Shown here: positions 25,778-36,184 of the stretch, one piece after another | Layout: the number at the start of each line of letters is the position of its first letter | Position numbering within the stretch: position 1 is the first letter of the stretch | Assembly: GCA_037176705.1 (NCBI GenBank) | Contig: CM073908.1 | Location: forward strand, 130,499,430 to 130,563,429 | Reading direction: 5' to 3' | Source of the DNA: Molossus alvarezi | Taxonomy: Eukaryota > Chordata > Mammalia > Chiroptera > Molossidae | DNA length: 64,000 nt | Translations under genes and position numbers: made by a program | The notes under the pieces: generated by a model | The model's database searches: none | What the model was told of the DNA's origin: nothing | Seen by the model: only the letters and a program-made list of their open reading frames with translations

Positions 25778-26250
25778 ACATGGTTATGTGCCCTTCTGTT
25801 TGTATGTCTTGTAATCTATGTAATGGATGCTGGCACCATGGCATGTATCTAAATTTTCTCTTAATTCTAAATTTAAATATGCATATTAAACAAATTTGCA
25901 AAAAAAAAAAAACAAAAAACAACCCTTACTCCCATATGCTCATTTATTCTTGTTTTTAAATAAAAACAACATCAAGCTGTATAAAGAATAGAAAAAATAT
26001 AATTACTATCATATTTTAGAAAAAAAGTTTGAGTGCATGGTTCCCATAAATCTATGATTGTTAAAAGTGTTTTATGGAAACTAAATGTAAATTATGAGGT
26101 AGTTTAAATTTTGATAAACACTTCTGACACTTTTCTTGTTTAAAGTAATTCAAGTAGTAATTTTGTTGTTGTTGTTGTAAAAACTGATATTAAGGAGAGA
26201 AACTCTTGCTTGTCCTCTTTTCACACTAATTAGTTGAGTTGTGTTTAATA
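25778..26250 (+). repeat. Direct duplication, copy A
   Basis: Aligns along its length with 31545-32001 in the same orientation, with small indels and scattered substitutions (roughly 85-90% by eye). Shared blocks include 'ggttatgtgcccttctgttt', 'actcccatatgctcatt' and 'ggaaactaaatgtaaattat'. I do not recognise the sequence as a named family. It ends where the Tigger remnant begins and may be part of the same element. Confidence 0.85.
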
Positions 26251-26589
26251 TGCATAGTACTTTCATGGTCATTCACAGATATGTGCAGAGTGATGAAAAT
26301 TTTGAGTTTTGTCCAATGTGAATGTTTCTAGCTGAAGTCAAACAAGGCAACACTCACCCTTATTCCAGCTCTTATATACTGTAAACAGGTGTCCTTTTTG
26401 AAGTATCTTTAATGCCACATTTTTGTGCTTTCTGTTGATAACTGTACTCTTTTAAATGACCCCAAGCATAGTATTTAAGTGTTATCTTGTGTTCTTATGG
26501 TATACCTTATGAGGAAAATACACATATTAGATAAGCTTAATTCAGGCATGAGTTACAGTGCTATTGGCTGTGAGTTCAATGTTACTGAA

Positions 26590-26619
26590 TCAAATATATA
26601 TATATATATATATATATAT
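26590..26619. repeat. (TA)n microsatellite
   Basis: About 14 TA units abutting the left arm of the inverted repeat. Confidence 0.95.
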
Positions 26620-26676
26620 AATCACTGCAAAAACTAATGCTAAACCATTGCTTCTAGGAAAAACACAGGTTTCATC
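26620..26676. repeat. Left arm of 57 bp inverted repeat
   Basis: Perfect reverse complement of 26814-26870. It runs from the 'aatcactgcaaaaactaatg' end to 'acacaggtttcatc'. Confidence 0.97.
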
Positions 26677-26686
26677 ATATATGTGT

Positions 26687-26711
26687 GTGTGCGTGTGTGT
26701 GTGTATGTATA

Positions 26712-26760
<49 letters not shown>
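26687..26760. repeat. (TG)n/(TA)n compound microsatellite
   Basis: TG-rich units followed by about 20 TA units, all lying in the loop between the inverted-repeat arms. Confidence 0.95.
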
Positions 26761-26764
<4 letters not shown>

Positions 26765-26813
26765 GTGGCTTTACATGGAAACTTACATGAAACAAGGATA
26801 TGTATTGATTGAC

Positions 26814-26870
26814 GATGAAACCTGTGTTTTTCCTAGAAGCAATGGTTTAGCATTAGTTTTTGCAGTGATT
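26814..26870. repeat. Right arm of 57 bp inverted repeat
   Basis: Perfect reverse complement of 26620-26676. It continues rightwards into the Tigger-like terminus ending at 26909. Confidence 0.97.
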
Positions 26871-26911
26871 TTATAGAACATAACTACCATAAATAATGAG
26901 AATTGACTGTA

Positions 26912-29880
26912 CTTGAAACCTTGTGATTGAAGGTTATTGTTGTTCCATTGGTTCACTACAAACATTTCCTTTTCTCTATTTCTGCTTTATTTGTTTTCTT
27001 CATTGGGGATGATATCATGGAAGATAGTTGAAAATGGTCTTATTCCATCATCTTTACCAAGAAATATAATATATAATTTTACTTTTAAAATAGTGACCTA
27101 AAATTTCTTTCTTTTTTTTGAAGATATTTTATTCTGCTACAAATGACTCATAGTTATGTCAACAAAGGTTCACTTTTGATTATCTGTAATTCGAATAAGT
27201 ACTTTCAACTTAAGGTTTAGAAATTTGAATTCTTTCAAGATTATAGGATTCAATTGGTTTGTAGTTTGGAGCAATTTTGATTCCCCAAATAAAAATAATT
27301 CATTTAGTAAATTATTTCTAAGAAAGTTTTTTAAAAGCAAAAATAACATGAACCTAATCATGCTTTTCTATAAAGGCATAGGGTAAAGGCTTTCTTTTCC
27401 ATTTAGATTTAGAAAATAATATCTTACTTTATTAAAATTTTTACTTTGCTTTTCTTAAATTGGGATCTACACTGATTTTTGGGCAGAATAGTATGGCATT
27501 GCTTGGAAAAGCACATTAGTAAGATATACTTGACTTTAAAAAAAGGTTAATTGTGAATAATCAGACTTTAGATATCTGAACAACATTCTTTATAAAAATG
27601 GATATGACAACAATAGAAAAAAAAGTAGTTGTTTTTATATGAGACATTATTCTAAATTATCCAATAATGTTATAAATACTTTATATAGAATATTGATGAT
27701 GATTTTACTTTTTTCTATGTGATATTGCCTTCGACAGCTTTTATTTAATATTCAATTAAGTAATCCCCTTCCAATAAGAAAACATTTTCCTGCCATTACT
27801 TTTCTTCACATGTATGAAAATTAATCAAAATAAGACATGTTCTCAAGAAAACATGTGAATTAGTCAATTAGTGTTCAGCCAAAGAGTCAACTATCTATTA
27901 TGAGAATAAAACTTGTGAACTATATATCTGAGAAGAGCTATAATTCTGTTAGGTATACACACCTCTATGTCTACTGAAGCAATCCTAATACAGGTCATGT
28001 CAGTGCCGTAGAATTCACTTTAAAAAGTCATGAGTTCTTTTTTAGCTGCGACATTTGAAGACAATAAGATATTATCACTCTCATTCTTACTACAAGAAAA
28101 ATCTAGATATTTTACTTCTACGGTCGTCCTCCTCAAAAGCCATAATGCTGGCTAATCATGAGAAAAACATCAGATAAACCCCAGTTGAGGGACATTCTAC
28201 AAAATGCTTGTCCATTGCTCCTCAAACATCTTTTTTTAAGTTGAAATACATTTGATGTATGACATTGTGCTGATCATCAAAAACAAAGGACATCTGGGAA
28301 ACTGTCACAGTCAAGAGAGCCTAAGGAGAGAAGATAACTAAATGTAATGTGGTTACCCAGATGGGATCCTGGAACAGGAAAAAAAAGAGGGTATATTATT
28401 AAAAAGGAAAAAAATCTGAATAAAGTATGAAATTTAGTTAATAATAATGTATCATTATGGGTTCATTAATTGTGATAAATATCCTATTCTAAATGTATGA
28501 TAATAATAATAGGTAGTACAGGATGTAGGATATATGGGAATCCTCTGCATTATGTTAGCATTTTTCTATAAATCTAAAACTATTTTAAAATTAAAGCTAA
28601 AGAATAAATCTCTTTTTCTTTTAAATTACAGCATTAAACATTACATTTGTGTCTTTTATTAAAATACCATCACAACACCAAGATCATAAAATTACATTCT
28701 TCCATCATTTGTTTTTCATGTGGATACAACAAATACTGCCTTAGCTGATAATATCCATAAATAGCCCTAAGAAATAGGTTCTGCTCTTAATTCTTAAATG
28801 AGATTCTGTTGGCTAAGGAAGGAAATAAGAAAAATACTTTCTTTCACATGAAAAGTGCTATGAAATCTTTAACATTTAAACTGCCTGCTCTACTTCTAAA
28901 CTGAAGCATCCCTTTTTGGCAGATGTACCTAGGAGAGTGAGGTCCCAAACAAGAAAGAAGGCTTTTACCCATGCTTTTAACTTCTGTCCACCTTTGTTTT
29001 GAATTACGAACAATCACTTTTATCCCAACTTTAAGTGTTAAAAGAAATATTTATTTCCAATACACACTTGAATAAATGTAGTCTTTTCATGATTATCACT
29101 TCCTAAAAGTCCTTCCAAGTAGACTTAGATCTCCCTTGTATTTTTTAGATAACCTTGAACAAATTTGTAAAGCATGAACTCTTTTGGGTGTAAATTCTGG
29201 TATCATTTACCTAGTTAGATAAAAGTAATCTTGATGTTTATAATAAACCAGTATAAGCTGCAAAGTAGAAGAGAATCTTGGAGAAAATAAAGACAATTCA
29301 GAAAAAAAAAAAAAGAAAATAAAATACTGGAAGAAAGGTTCAATGGGAGACTTGAAAGTGAGTTTACTTATTACTAAAATAATCATTATAGTAATAAGTT
29401 GTAATTGTAGCTGATTTGTCTTGTCTTCCAAGTCTGTCTTCCTTTCTTCAAGGACCTCACAGTCATTCCATAGGAATCCTGCCTAGCCCAGGGGTTTTAA
29501 AGCAGGGCTAATTTATCATACTATCCCCAAAAGTGATCCATTTCATGTTCCCCAGGCTGCTCCTTCTCTCTGGCCTGACAGATTTGCCAAACAAGAATCC
29601 TTCTGAGGTTGTTACCAGAACTATAGGGAATGATCTTTCCTTTTCCTTTGTAACTGTAAATTGTAAATACTATCATGTCAAGATCCCATATGAGAATAAA
29701 GCCAATACAGAAAAGCAAATCTGAGAGAAATGGAAAAAAGTGTCAATGACATTTTTGAACATCTTTATCTAGCCAGGCCCAACAGAGGCCTATCAGTGGG
29801 CTTCTTATTATGTGGACCAATTTATTCCTCTTATAATTTAGTTTATGTTTTTATAAACCTAAACTGAAAATACTAGTTAG
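26912..29880. other. Long unassigned region
   Basis: About 3 kb of AT-rich sequence without a recognised repeat, long ORF or RNA gene. Confidence 0.4.
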
Positions 29881-29896
29881 TACACTAATAATTTTT

Positions 29897-30130
29897 TTTT
29901 AAATCCTCACCTGAGGATATTTTTTCATTTATCTTCAGATAGTGTGTGAGGGAGAGAGAGAGAGAAACATCAATGTGAGAGAGACATATTGATTGGTTAC
30001 CTCCTGTATGACCCCTACCAGGGCCAGGGACCAAACCACAACCGAGGTATGTGCTTTTGACTGTAATTGAACTCGAGACTCTTTGGTCTGTGGGCTGATG
30101 CTCTAACCACTGAGTAAAACCAGCCAGGAC
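29897..30130 (-). mobile_element. VES SINE
   Basis: Reverse-complement head 'gtcctggctggttttactca', 'gaggtaaccaatcaat', tail side 'atcctcacctgaggat'. Perfect 16 bp TSD 'tacactaataattttt' at 29881-29896 and 30131-30146. Confidence 0.96.
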
Positions 30131-30149
30131 TACACTAATAATTTTTAAA

Positions 30150-30350
30150 CATGTACTCTGCTAGAAACTGTGTTAAATGCTTTAAATAAATGATCTCATT
30201 TAATTTCCAGGATAAATCTATGAAGATGATTCTATAATGAACCCCTCTGAGGTTATAAATAACCCTGCAATTAAAGATGAGAGAGTTTGAGTAACATGCC
30301 CAAACTCCCGATGGAGAAACAGAGGCCTAACAAAGTTAATTCAAAGTCAC
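30150..30350 (+). repeat. MIR SINE fragment (diverged)
   Basis: 'tgttaaatgctttaaataaa', 'tgatctcatttaatttccag' and 'gagtttgagtaacatgccca' follow the MIR order (...gctttacatgtattaactcatttaatcc...ggttaagtaacttgccca). Confidence 0.55.
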
Positions 30351-30496
30351 AAAATTAACTTTATCAAGATCAAGGCAATTAGGCTATGTCTAACAGAACA
30401 AAAATCAGTGTCATAAAATGGAAGATTGATTGGCAGTGTAAATAATCAAATTGATTTAAGTAAAAATATTATTTCATTGACTGAATTCTATTTTTT

Positions 30497-30695
30497 GAAA
30501 ATATTTCTTCTTTATTGATTTTTTTTAGAGAGAGAGGAAGAAATAAAGAAAGATAGGAACAATAATGAGAGAAAACATCAACTGGCTGCCTTCTGCATGT
30601 CCCCCACTGGGCATATGCCCTGACTGGGAATTGAACCGGTGGCCTTTTGGTGCATGGGTCGATGCTCAACCACTGAGGCACACCAGTTGGGCCTA
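30497..30695 (-). mobile_element. VES SINE
   Basis: Reverse-complement head 'ggcccaactggtgtgcctca', 'gcagaaggcagccagttgat'. TSD 'aattctatttttt' at 30484-30496 and 30696-30708. The central part is shortened. Confidence 0.95.
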
Positions 30696-30799
30696 AATTC
30701 TATTTTTTATTTTTAAATAATTTTTCAAAAGAGCATGCCTTTTATGTGTGTTTATGTATATATATGTGTGTTTGTATGTATATTTTTTCTCTTTTTTTT

Positions 30800-31048
30800 C
30801 ATTTATTTTTTTATCCTCACCCAAGGACACTTTTGCATTCATCTTCAGATAGAGCGAGAGGGAGAGAGGAAGGAAGAGAGAGAGAAATATTGATGTGAGA
30901 GAGATACATCCAGTGGTTGCCACCCACACGACCTCAACTGGGCTGGGAATAAACTGCAACCGAGGTACCTGCCCTGAGCGGGAACCAAAGCCAGGTCTCT
31001 CTGGACCACGGGCCGAAGCTCTAACCACTGAGCAAAACCGGCCAGGGT
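30800..31048 (-). mobile_element. VES SINE
   Basis: Reverse-complement head 'accctggccggttttgctca', 'gaggtacctgccctgagc' region and 'atcctcacccaaggacac' tail side. Probable TSD 'tattttttct(c)tttttt' from 30781 and from 31049. A 111-codon open frame on the minus strand here is SINE sequence, not a gene. Confidence 0.94.
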
Positions 31049-31049
31049 T

Positions 31050-31544
31050 ATTTTTTCTTTTTTACAATACCAAAATAATTCCATGCATAGGTAGCACTTG
31101 GAAATTTAACTGTGTGCCAATACATCAACAAAGTTTTCATTGGCCTTTTAAAACCCTAAACTGCATTTGTGGATATGTAAAAACATAAATGAAAACATAA
31201 AATCATTGACATGATTTTTTTATAAATATTTCTTAAGCCCCCAGAAGATATATTTTTGTTTATATTTCTCTTGCTTCCTTTCCCTATGCTATAAAAATAC
31301 GATGAACATCCTTAATTAGTAGTTTTTTTTTCAAAAATACTTTGAAATAGCATATCACAAAAATGTATTCATAATAAACCTAAGTCCAAGATTCTAATTC
31401 TCAAAATTATCATTTGTAAGAGAAAAGTTAGGGAACTAGTAAGTCTGGAGGGGAAATGAATATTGAAGCCAAAATCTTTGGTTCTAGGATGAACTTCTAA
31501 AACATTCATTGTCAATGCATTTAGAATTCTAGTAGTAATGGGCA
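31050..31544. other. Unassigned sequence
   Basis: AT-rich; no repeat or gene recognised. Confidence 0.4.
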
Positions 31545-32001
31545 GCATATGGTTATGTGCCCTTCTGTTTGTTGTCTTGTAATCTATGTAATTGATACTG
31601 GCACCGTGGCACGTATCTAAATTTTCTCTCAATTCTAATTTAAATATGCATATTAAACAAATTTGCACCAAAAAAACCCCAACAAACACTTACTCCCATA
31701 TGCTCATTTCTTCTTGTTTTTAAATAACAACAAAATCAAGCTATATAAAGAACAGAAGAAATAGAATTACTGTCATATTTTAGAAAAACAGTTTGAGCAC
31801 ATGGTTCCCATGAATTTATGATTGTTAAAAGTGTTTTATGGAAACTAAATGTAAATTATGAGGTAGTTTAAGATTTAATCACCACTTCCGGCACTTTTCT
31901 TATTTAAAGTAACTCAAGTAGTAAAAAATTTTTAACTGATATTTAACAGGGAAAACTTCTGCCTGTCCTCATTCCACTCTAGTTAGTTGAGTTGTGCTTA
32001 A
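31545..32001 (+). repeat. Direct duplication, copy B
   Basis: Second copy of the segment at 25778-26250, same orientation, about 5.8 kb downstream. It carries shared indel-tolerant blocks from 'ggttatgtgcccttctgttt' to 'agttagttgagttgtg'. Neither flank resembles the flanks of copy A. Confidence 0.85.
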
Positions 32002-32067
32002 TTTAGCATTTTAGGTTTACTAAAGTAAAAACAATTTAGCCAGTCATTATCCATAAGCTGTGTATGT

Positions 32068-32391
32068 ATGTCCTCAGCTTTTAACTATGGCTGCCCTAGA
32101 ATTAGAACTAAAGATGGAAAACACATGGCTATGAGCTCATCACACCATAATGAGCTGGGCTTCAGAGACTGCAAAGTGCTTCACTTCCACAATATGCAAA
32201 TTGTGTACAATGCCAGATGCAGTAGCGCTGATCCAGTTGCCAAGTTCTATGGAGGGCATGGTGATTCATTCACAAATTGTCACAAATTTAGATACTCAGG
32301 AACTAGCAGCCTGTTTAGAGCTGCCTACATGCATGGTTACTGCAGACTATTGTACGACATTCAAGCAACTGGAAGGAGAACTCAACCTTAA
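32068..32391 (+). other. Unrecognised 107-codon open frame, doubtful
   Basis: An ATG-to-stop frame of 107 codons in a patch less AT-rich than its surroundings; a second frame (32150-32401) is also open for 83 codons. The translation shows no domain, signal peptide or family motif I recognise. No splice or promoter context was seen. It may be a fragment of an old retrotransposon or processed pseudogene; a real gene is unlikely. Confidence 0.2.
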
Positions 32392-32401
32392 ATTCTATTG
32401 A

Positions 32402-33189
32402 GTGCACCATGACATCAGACTTGGTTAACCCCAGGACATAACAGTATTTTTATATGCCTGTAGATTCTAGATCAGCTTGTTCATGACAGAGAGAAACCAT
32501 TCAATTCAAAGGGAAGAATTGTTCTCAGTGTAAAATTAGCACCTGTTAGCACCTCTCTGTACTTTCAGATTTTCAGATTCATTCTTTGAATCAATATATT
32601 TTTGTACACATATGACAATTTTTTAACTTCTATATTTATGAAATAACCATCTTAGACTCTACATGACATATAATTATACATATTCACCATCTTAGAATAA
32701 TATGCTCATTTATTTAGCAAATGTTATTTGATGACTTACCAGGAGTCAGGCACTAAGATATTAAGAACAATAAAACACATTAGAAGCATGCCTTAAAAAT
32801 ATCTGCATCTAGAGGAAATCTGAATAAGTCATATGTTGTTATCTGTGGGTTACCAAAACTATTTACTTCTTTAATTATTCTATTGTGTTTTGGGGGGTGT
32901 TTGAGACTAGAACAAAAATGTGATACTGAAAAAAATAAATCCTGACCTGTTGTTGATATATTATTCATCCTTCTAAATAAGAGTGTAGGATTCTTTAACA
33001 AAAGAGTAAGTAGGTTTATTCACTCAGTTTTCTACAAGTTTATCCCTAACGTCTAATATTTTGGCCAAATGATTATTTTTACAAGATATCAATCATTTGA
33101 AAGAATGAAATACTGAGACAGTAAAGGCTTACAGATCTTTGAAAAAATTGATTTTCTTAAGGAAAAAGAAACTATTTTTTCTCTGTATA
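32402..33189. other. Unassigned sequence with a possible L2/MIR scrap
   Basis: 'ctcatttatttagcaaatgt' through 'ggagtcaggcactaagatat' near 32695-32770 resembles the mammalian 'tatttattgag...tgccaggcactg' motif shared by L2/MIR ends. Nothing else was recognised. Confidence 0.35.
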
Positions 33190-33202
33190 AAATGACATAG
33201 GT

Positions 33203-33413
33203 GGCCCAGCTGGTGTGGCTCAATGGTTGAGCATCAACCCATGAACCAAGAGGTCACTGGTTCGATTCTCGGTCAAGGCACATGCCCACATTCTGGGCCC
33301 AATCCCCAGTGGGGGGCATGCAGAAGGCAGCCAATCGATGTTCTCTCTCATCGATGTTTCTATCTCTCTCTCCCTCTCCCTTCCTCTCTTTCTAAAATCA
33401 ATAAAGAAAAAAA
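33203..33413 (+). mobile_element. VES SINE
   Basis: Head 'ggcccagctggtgtggctca', B-box-like 'ggttcgattctcgg', 'catgcagaaggcagccaatc', tail 'atcaataaagaaaaa'. Imperfect TSD of 'aaatgacataggt' type on both sides. Confidence 0.94.
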
Positions 33414-33488
33414 AATGCTATAGGTATATGTGGAATGTATATGTGATATCAATAGAAAATATGCAATCAAAATTCTAGATAGTTTATA

Positions 33489-33707
33489 GCAGAGTCAGCA
33501 AACTATGGCTTATAGAACAAATCAGGCCTACCACCTTTGTAACTACAGTTTTATTGGAATACACTGATGTTCACTTATTTGCATATTGACTATGACTGCT
33601 TTCATACTAAAGTAGCAGAACTGAGTATTTGTGGTAGAGACCATATGGCCTGCAAAGCCTAAAATATTTACTATCTAGCCCTTTACAAAAAATGTTTGCA
33701 GACTCCG
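33489..33707. mobile_element. hAT-type MITE with intact 8 bp TSD
   Basis: Termini 'agagtcagcaaac' (left) and, read inward from the right, 'ggagtctgcaaac' form an inverted repeat. The perfect 8 bp duplication 'agtttata' (33481-33488 and 33708-33715) is the hallmark of hAT transposition. The interior ('gttttattggaatacactga', 'agcctaaaatatttactatc') matches an old mammalian non-autonomous hAT family. No ORF. Confidence 0.88.
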
Positions 33708-33715
33708 AGTTTATA

Positions 33716-34026
33716 CTTTTGTATTATATTCCTATAAAAATTAAGTGTTTCTTTCTAATGACTCATGTTTGCAAAGTATTGCCCAAATATAAGTCACTAA
33801 ATGATAATGCTTATGCAGGTTAATTTATATTAGATTTCACATCAAAATTAAAAATATTAAATAAAAAAAGCTATACTTTTATATAGAATCCAACCTATAT
33901 AATCTATTTAACAGAGAAGTTAAAAGAAACACAAGTTCTGTCCAAAGATAAACAGGTTCTATAAAAATTACTAAATTTGGTATTACATTTTAATGTGTAT
34001 AAAGACCTAGGTAAAGAAAATAGAAA
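33716..34026. other. AT-rich sequence before the long L1
   Basis: Nothing recognised. A candidate left TSD of the L1 ('aaagaaaatagaaat', near 34015) lies at its end, but the match to the right side is only approximate. Confidence 0.4.
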
Positions 34027-34864
34027 TCAGCTTGTGAGGTGGAGCACACAGCGGCGGCAGCAGCCAGACAGGAGAAAAATGGCGGTGGAGTGAATGGAAG
34101 CTACACAGACGATTTCCCAGGACAAAACGGGAATTACAACTAAAATAAAGACAAATCATTGGAAAAAAGTAACAGAAAAGCAACAGGACAGGACCATATA
34201 ACCAGAGACACCGGTAGGATCTGCAGAGGTGCCAGAGGGTGACAAGCTGGGAGCCCAAGGACAGCAGTGGTCTTAGCTGTGAGCAGTGCCGTCGGGGATA
34301 AAATACTAAGCTTGCTCCATAGTGCAGAGGGAGGGAAAAAAGCACTGGATTGGCTAAAGACACTCACCTGGGGTTCTGGCAGAGGGAGGGAAGACTGGAC
34401 TGGAACTCTATGGGGACACCTGGGATTTGGAGGGCACTCAGAACTTTTGCTGAGTTGTGGCCACAAAAGACAGTGGCCAGCTTACTCCTTCCCAGAGCTG
34501 TGGAGAAAAGCAGCAGCCCCTTCCTCAGAGATTCAGCCCCTTCCAGGTGAGGCAAAGAAATGCAAATTGAGACTCATTAACAATCAGCATCTGTCCACCC
34601 TCTGGAAATCCTCTTCCCAGAACATCAAGGCGACATTCCAAGGTCCTGAGTAACTGAGTCTAATAGACTCCAGGCAAAAAGCTAGAAGATAACTGAACCT
34701 TTCCTCAGCTTGCAAATCTACTCAGGAAAGTAAGACTTGACAGTGGGGTTTAACATAAGCCCTCCCAGGCTCATCCAAACCCAGTAGAGGGAGCCACAAA
34801 CAGCAGAACACCAACACCCACAGGGAAAATTTTGCAGGCTCCAAAACCCACTGAAATATACAAA
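34027..34864 (+). promoter_or_regulatory. L1 5'UTR / internal promoter region
   Basis: GC-richer leader of the long L1, beginning near 'gaggtggagcacacagcggc'. It contains an 'aaaatggcggt' (34076-34086) resembling the YY1 site that positions L1 transcription start. The promoter role is inferred from the L1 family. Confidence 0.6.
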
Positions 34865-34928
34865 ATGGTGAAACAAAGAAACAAATCCCAAATGAAAGAA
34901 CAAGAGAACTCTATCGAAAATGAGATAA

Positions 34929-35036
34929 GCCCTGGCTAGTTTGGCTCAGCAGTTGAGCATCAGCCTGCAAACCAGAAAGTCCCGGATTTGGTTCCCGCTA
35001 GGGGCATGTACCACAAAAAAAAAAAAAAAAAAAGAG
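34929..35036 (+). mobile_element. 3'-truncated VES SINE with poly-A
   Basis: Only the tRNA-related head ('gccctggctagtttggctca' to 'ggggcatgtacc') is present, followed directly by about 19 A residues. It is the left half of a tandem SINE pair in L1 ORF1. Confidence 0.9.
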
Positions 35037-35040
35037 TTGA

Positions 35041-35276
35041 GCCCTGACCGGTTTGGCACAACAGTTACAGCATCGGCTTGCAGTCTGGAGAGACCAGGGT
35101 TTGGTTCCGACTAAGGGCATATATCTCAGCTGCAGTTTTTGTCCCCAGCCCTGGTTGGGTGGCAACCACTCAATGTATCCCTTTCACGTTGATGTTTCTC
35201 TCTCTCTCTCCCTCCCACTCTATCTGAACAAAATATTGAACAATGTCCTTGGGTGAGGATAAAAAAAAGAAAGAAA
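35041..35276 (+). mobile_element. VES SINE, right half of a tandem pair
   Basis: Head 'gccctgaccggtttggcaca', CT-rich section, 'ccttgggtgaggat' and A-rich tail. A single imperfect TSD, 'gaaaatgagata' (34916-34927) and 'gaaaatgatgta' (35277-35288), brackets both SINEs rather than each one. Confidence 0.9.
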
Positions 35277-36184
35277 GAAAATGATGTAAATGAAATGCAG
35301 CTAAGCAAATTATCAGAGGTAGAGTTCAGAGTCATGATCTTGAGGAAGCACAACAGCATGAGTAAGGACATTAACACAATGAGTAAAGATATAGAAACAT
35401 TGAAAACCAACCAAGTGGAAATGAAGAATAACATAGCAGAAATTAAAAACACATTGGAAGGACTAACCTGCAGAGTAGAAGAAGCTGAGGACCAGATCAG
35501 TGAATTACAAGACAGGGTAGAAAAAAAATCAACCAATCAGAAAAACAAAAGGAAAAAAACAATTAAAAAACAGGAAGATAGCTTAAGAGAACTGTGGGAC
35601 AACTGGTAACAAAATAACATTCGCATGATAAGAGTCCCCGAATAAGAAGAAAATGAACAAGGGTTAGAGAATATATTTGAAGAAATAGTGACAGAAAACT
35701 TTTCTAACTTGGTGAAGGAAGAAGGCATTCAAGTTCAAGAAGCACAGAGAGCCCCAAGTAAGAAGAACCCAAACAGGACTACACCAAGACACACAGTAAT
35801 CAAAATGCCAAAAATTAAAGACAAAGAGAGAATCCTAAAAGCAGCAAGAGATAAGCAACAGGTTGCCTACAAAGGAACCCCCATAAAGCTCTCAGCTAAC
35901 TTCTCAACAGAAACACTACAGGCCAGAAGAGAGTGGCATGAAGTAATCAAGGTCATGAAGAACAAGGATCTGAATCCAAGAGTACTACTATTTGAATCCA
36001 GCAAGGCTATCATTAAAAATAGAAGGTAAAATAAACAGCTTCCCAGACAAAAAAAAAAAAAGGCTAAGGGAATATATTAGCACCAAACAAGCACTGCAAG
36101 ATATGTTCAAACGACTGCTATAATTAGTGGAAGAAATAGGAAGAAAAATATAACCATGTTAAACAAAAATGGCAATAAATTAGT

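Larger units (their letters stand above)
26251..26911 (+). mobile_element. Rearranged Tigger/pogo remnant with palindromic end
   Basis: The part up to 26583 includes a decayed start of a CENP-B/Tigger-type transposase. From about 26456, allowing frameshifts, the translation ends with '[19 protein letters not shown]', a pogo/CENP-B helix-turn-helix pattern also present in the larger Tigger at 45095-47787. The right end reads 'gagaattgactg' followed by 'ta', resembling the right end of that Tigger ('gagggctgactg' + 'ta'). The middle is replaced by (TA)n and (TG)n tracts plus a 57 bp inverted repeat. No coding capacity remains. Confidence 0.65.
34865..36029 (+). pseudogene. L1 ORF1 (RNA-binding protein) pseudogene
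   Basis: ORF1p normally forms trimers through a coiled coil and binds L1 RNA with an RRM and a C-terminal domain. The start 'MVKQRNKSQMKEQ' at 34865 matches the ORF1 start of the half-L1 further on (55682). Two VES SINEs interrupt after about 20 codons (34929-35276). The frame resumes at about 35280 with a heptad-rich coiled coil (35290-35600), then stops at 35607-35609 and 35643-35645. It then runs open through the RNA-binding part ('ENFSNLVKEEGIQVQEAQR', 'KIKDKERILKAARDKQQ', 'ARREWHEVIKVMKNK') to 36029. It also ends early relative to the half-L1 ORF1, lacking the last 35-40 residues. Non-functional. Confidence 0.88.

Noticed and set aside
26558..26812. 84-codon open frame with IYIYIY and CVCVCV runs
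   Set aside because: Product of TA and TG dinucleotide repeats.
30693..31188. Open frames of 79-111 codons on both strands
   Set aside because: They lie mostly in a VES SINE plus simple sequence; similar peptides recur at other SINE copies.
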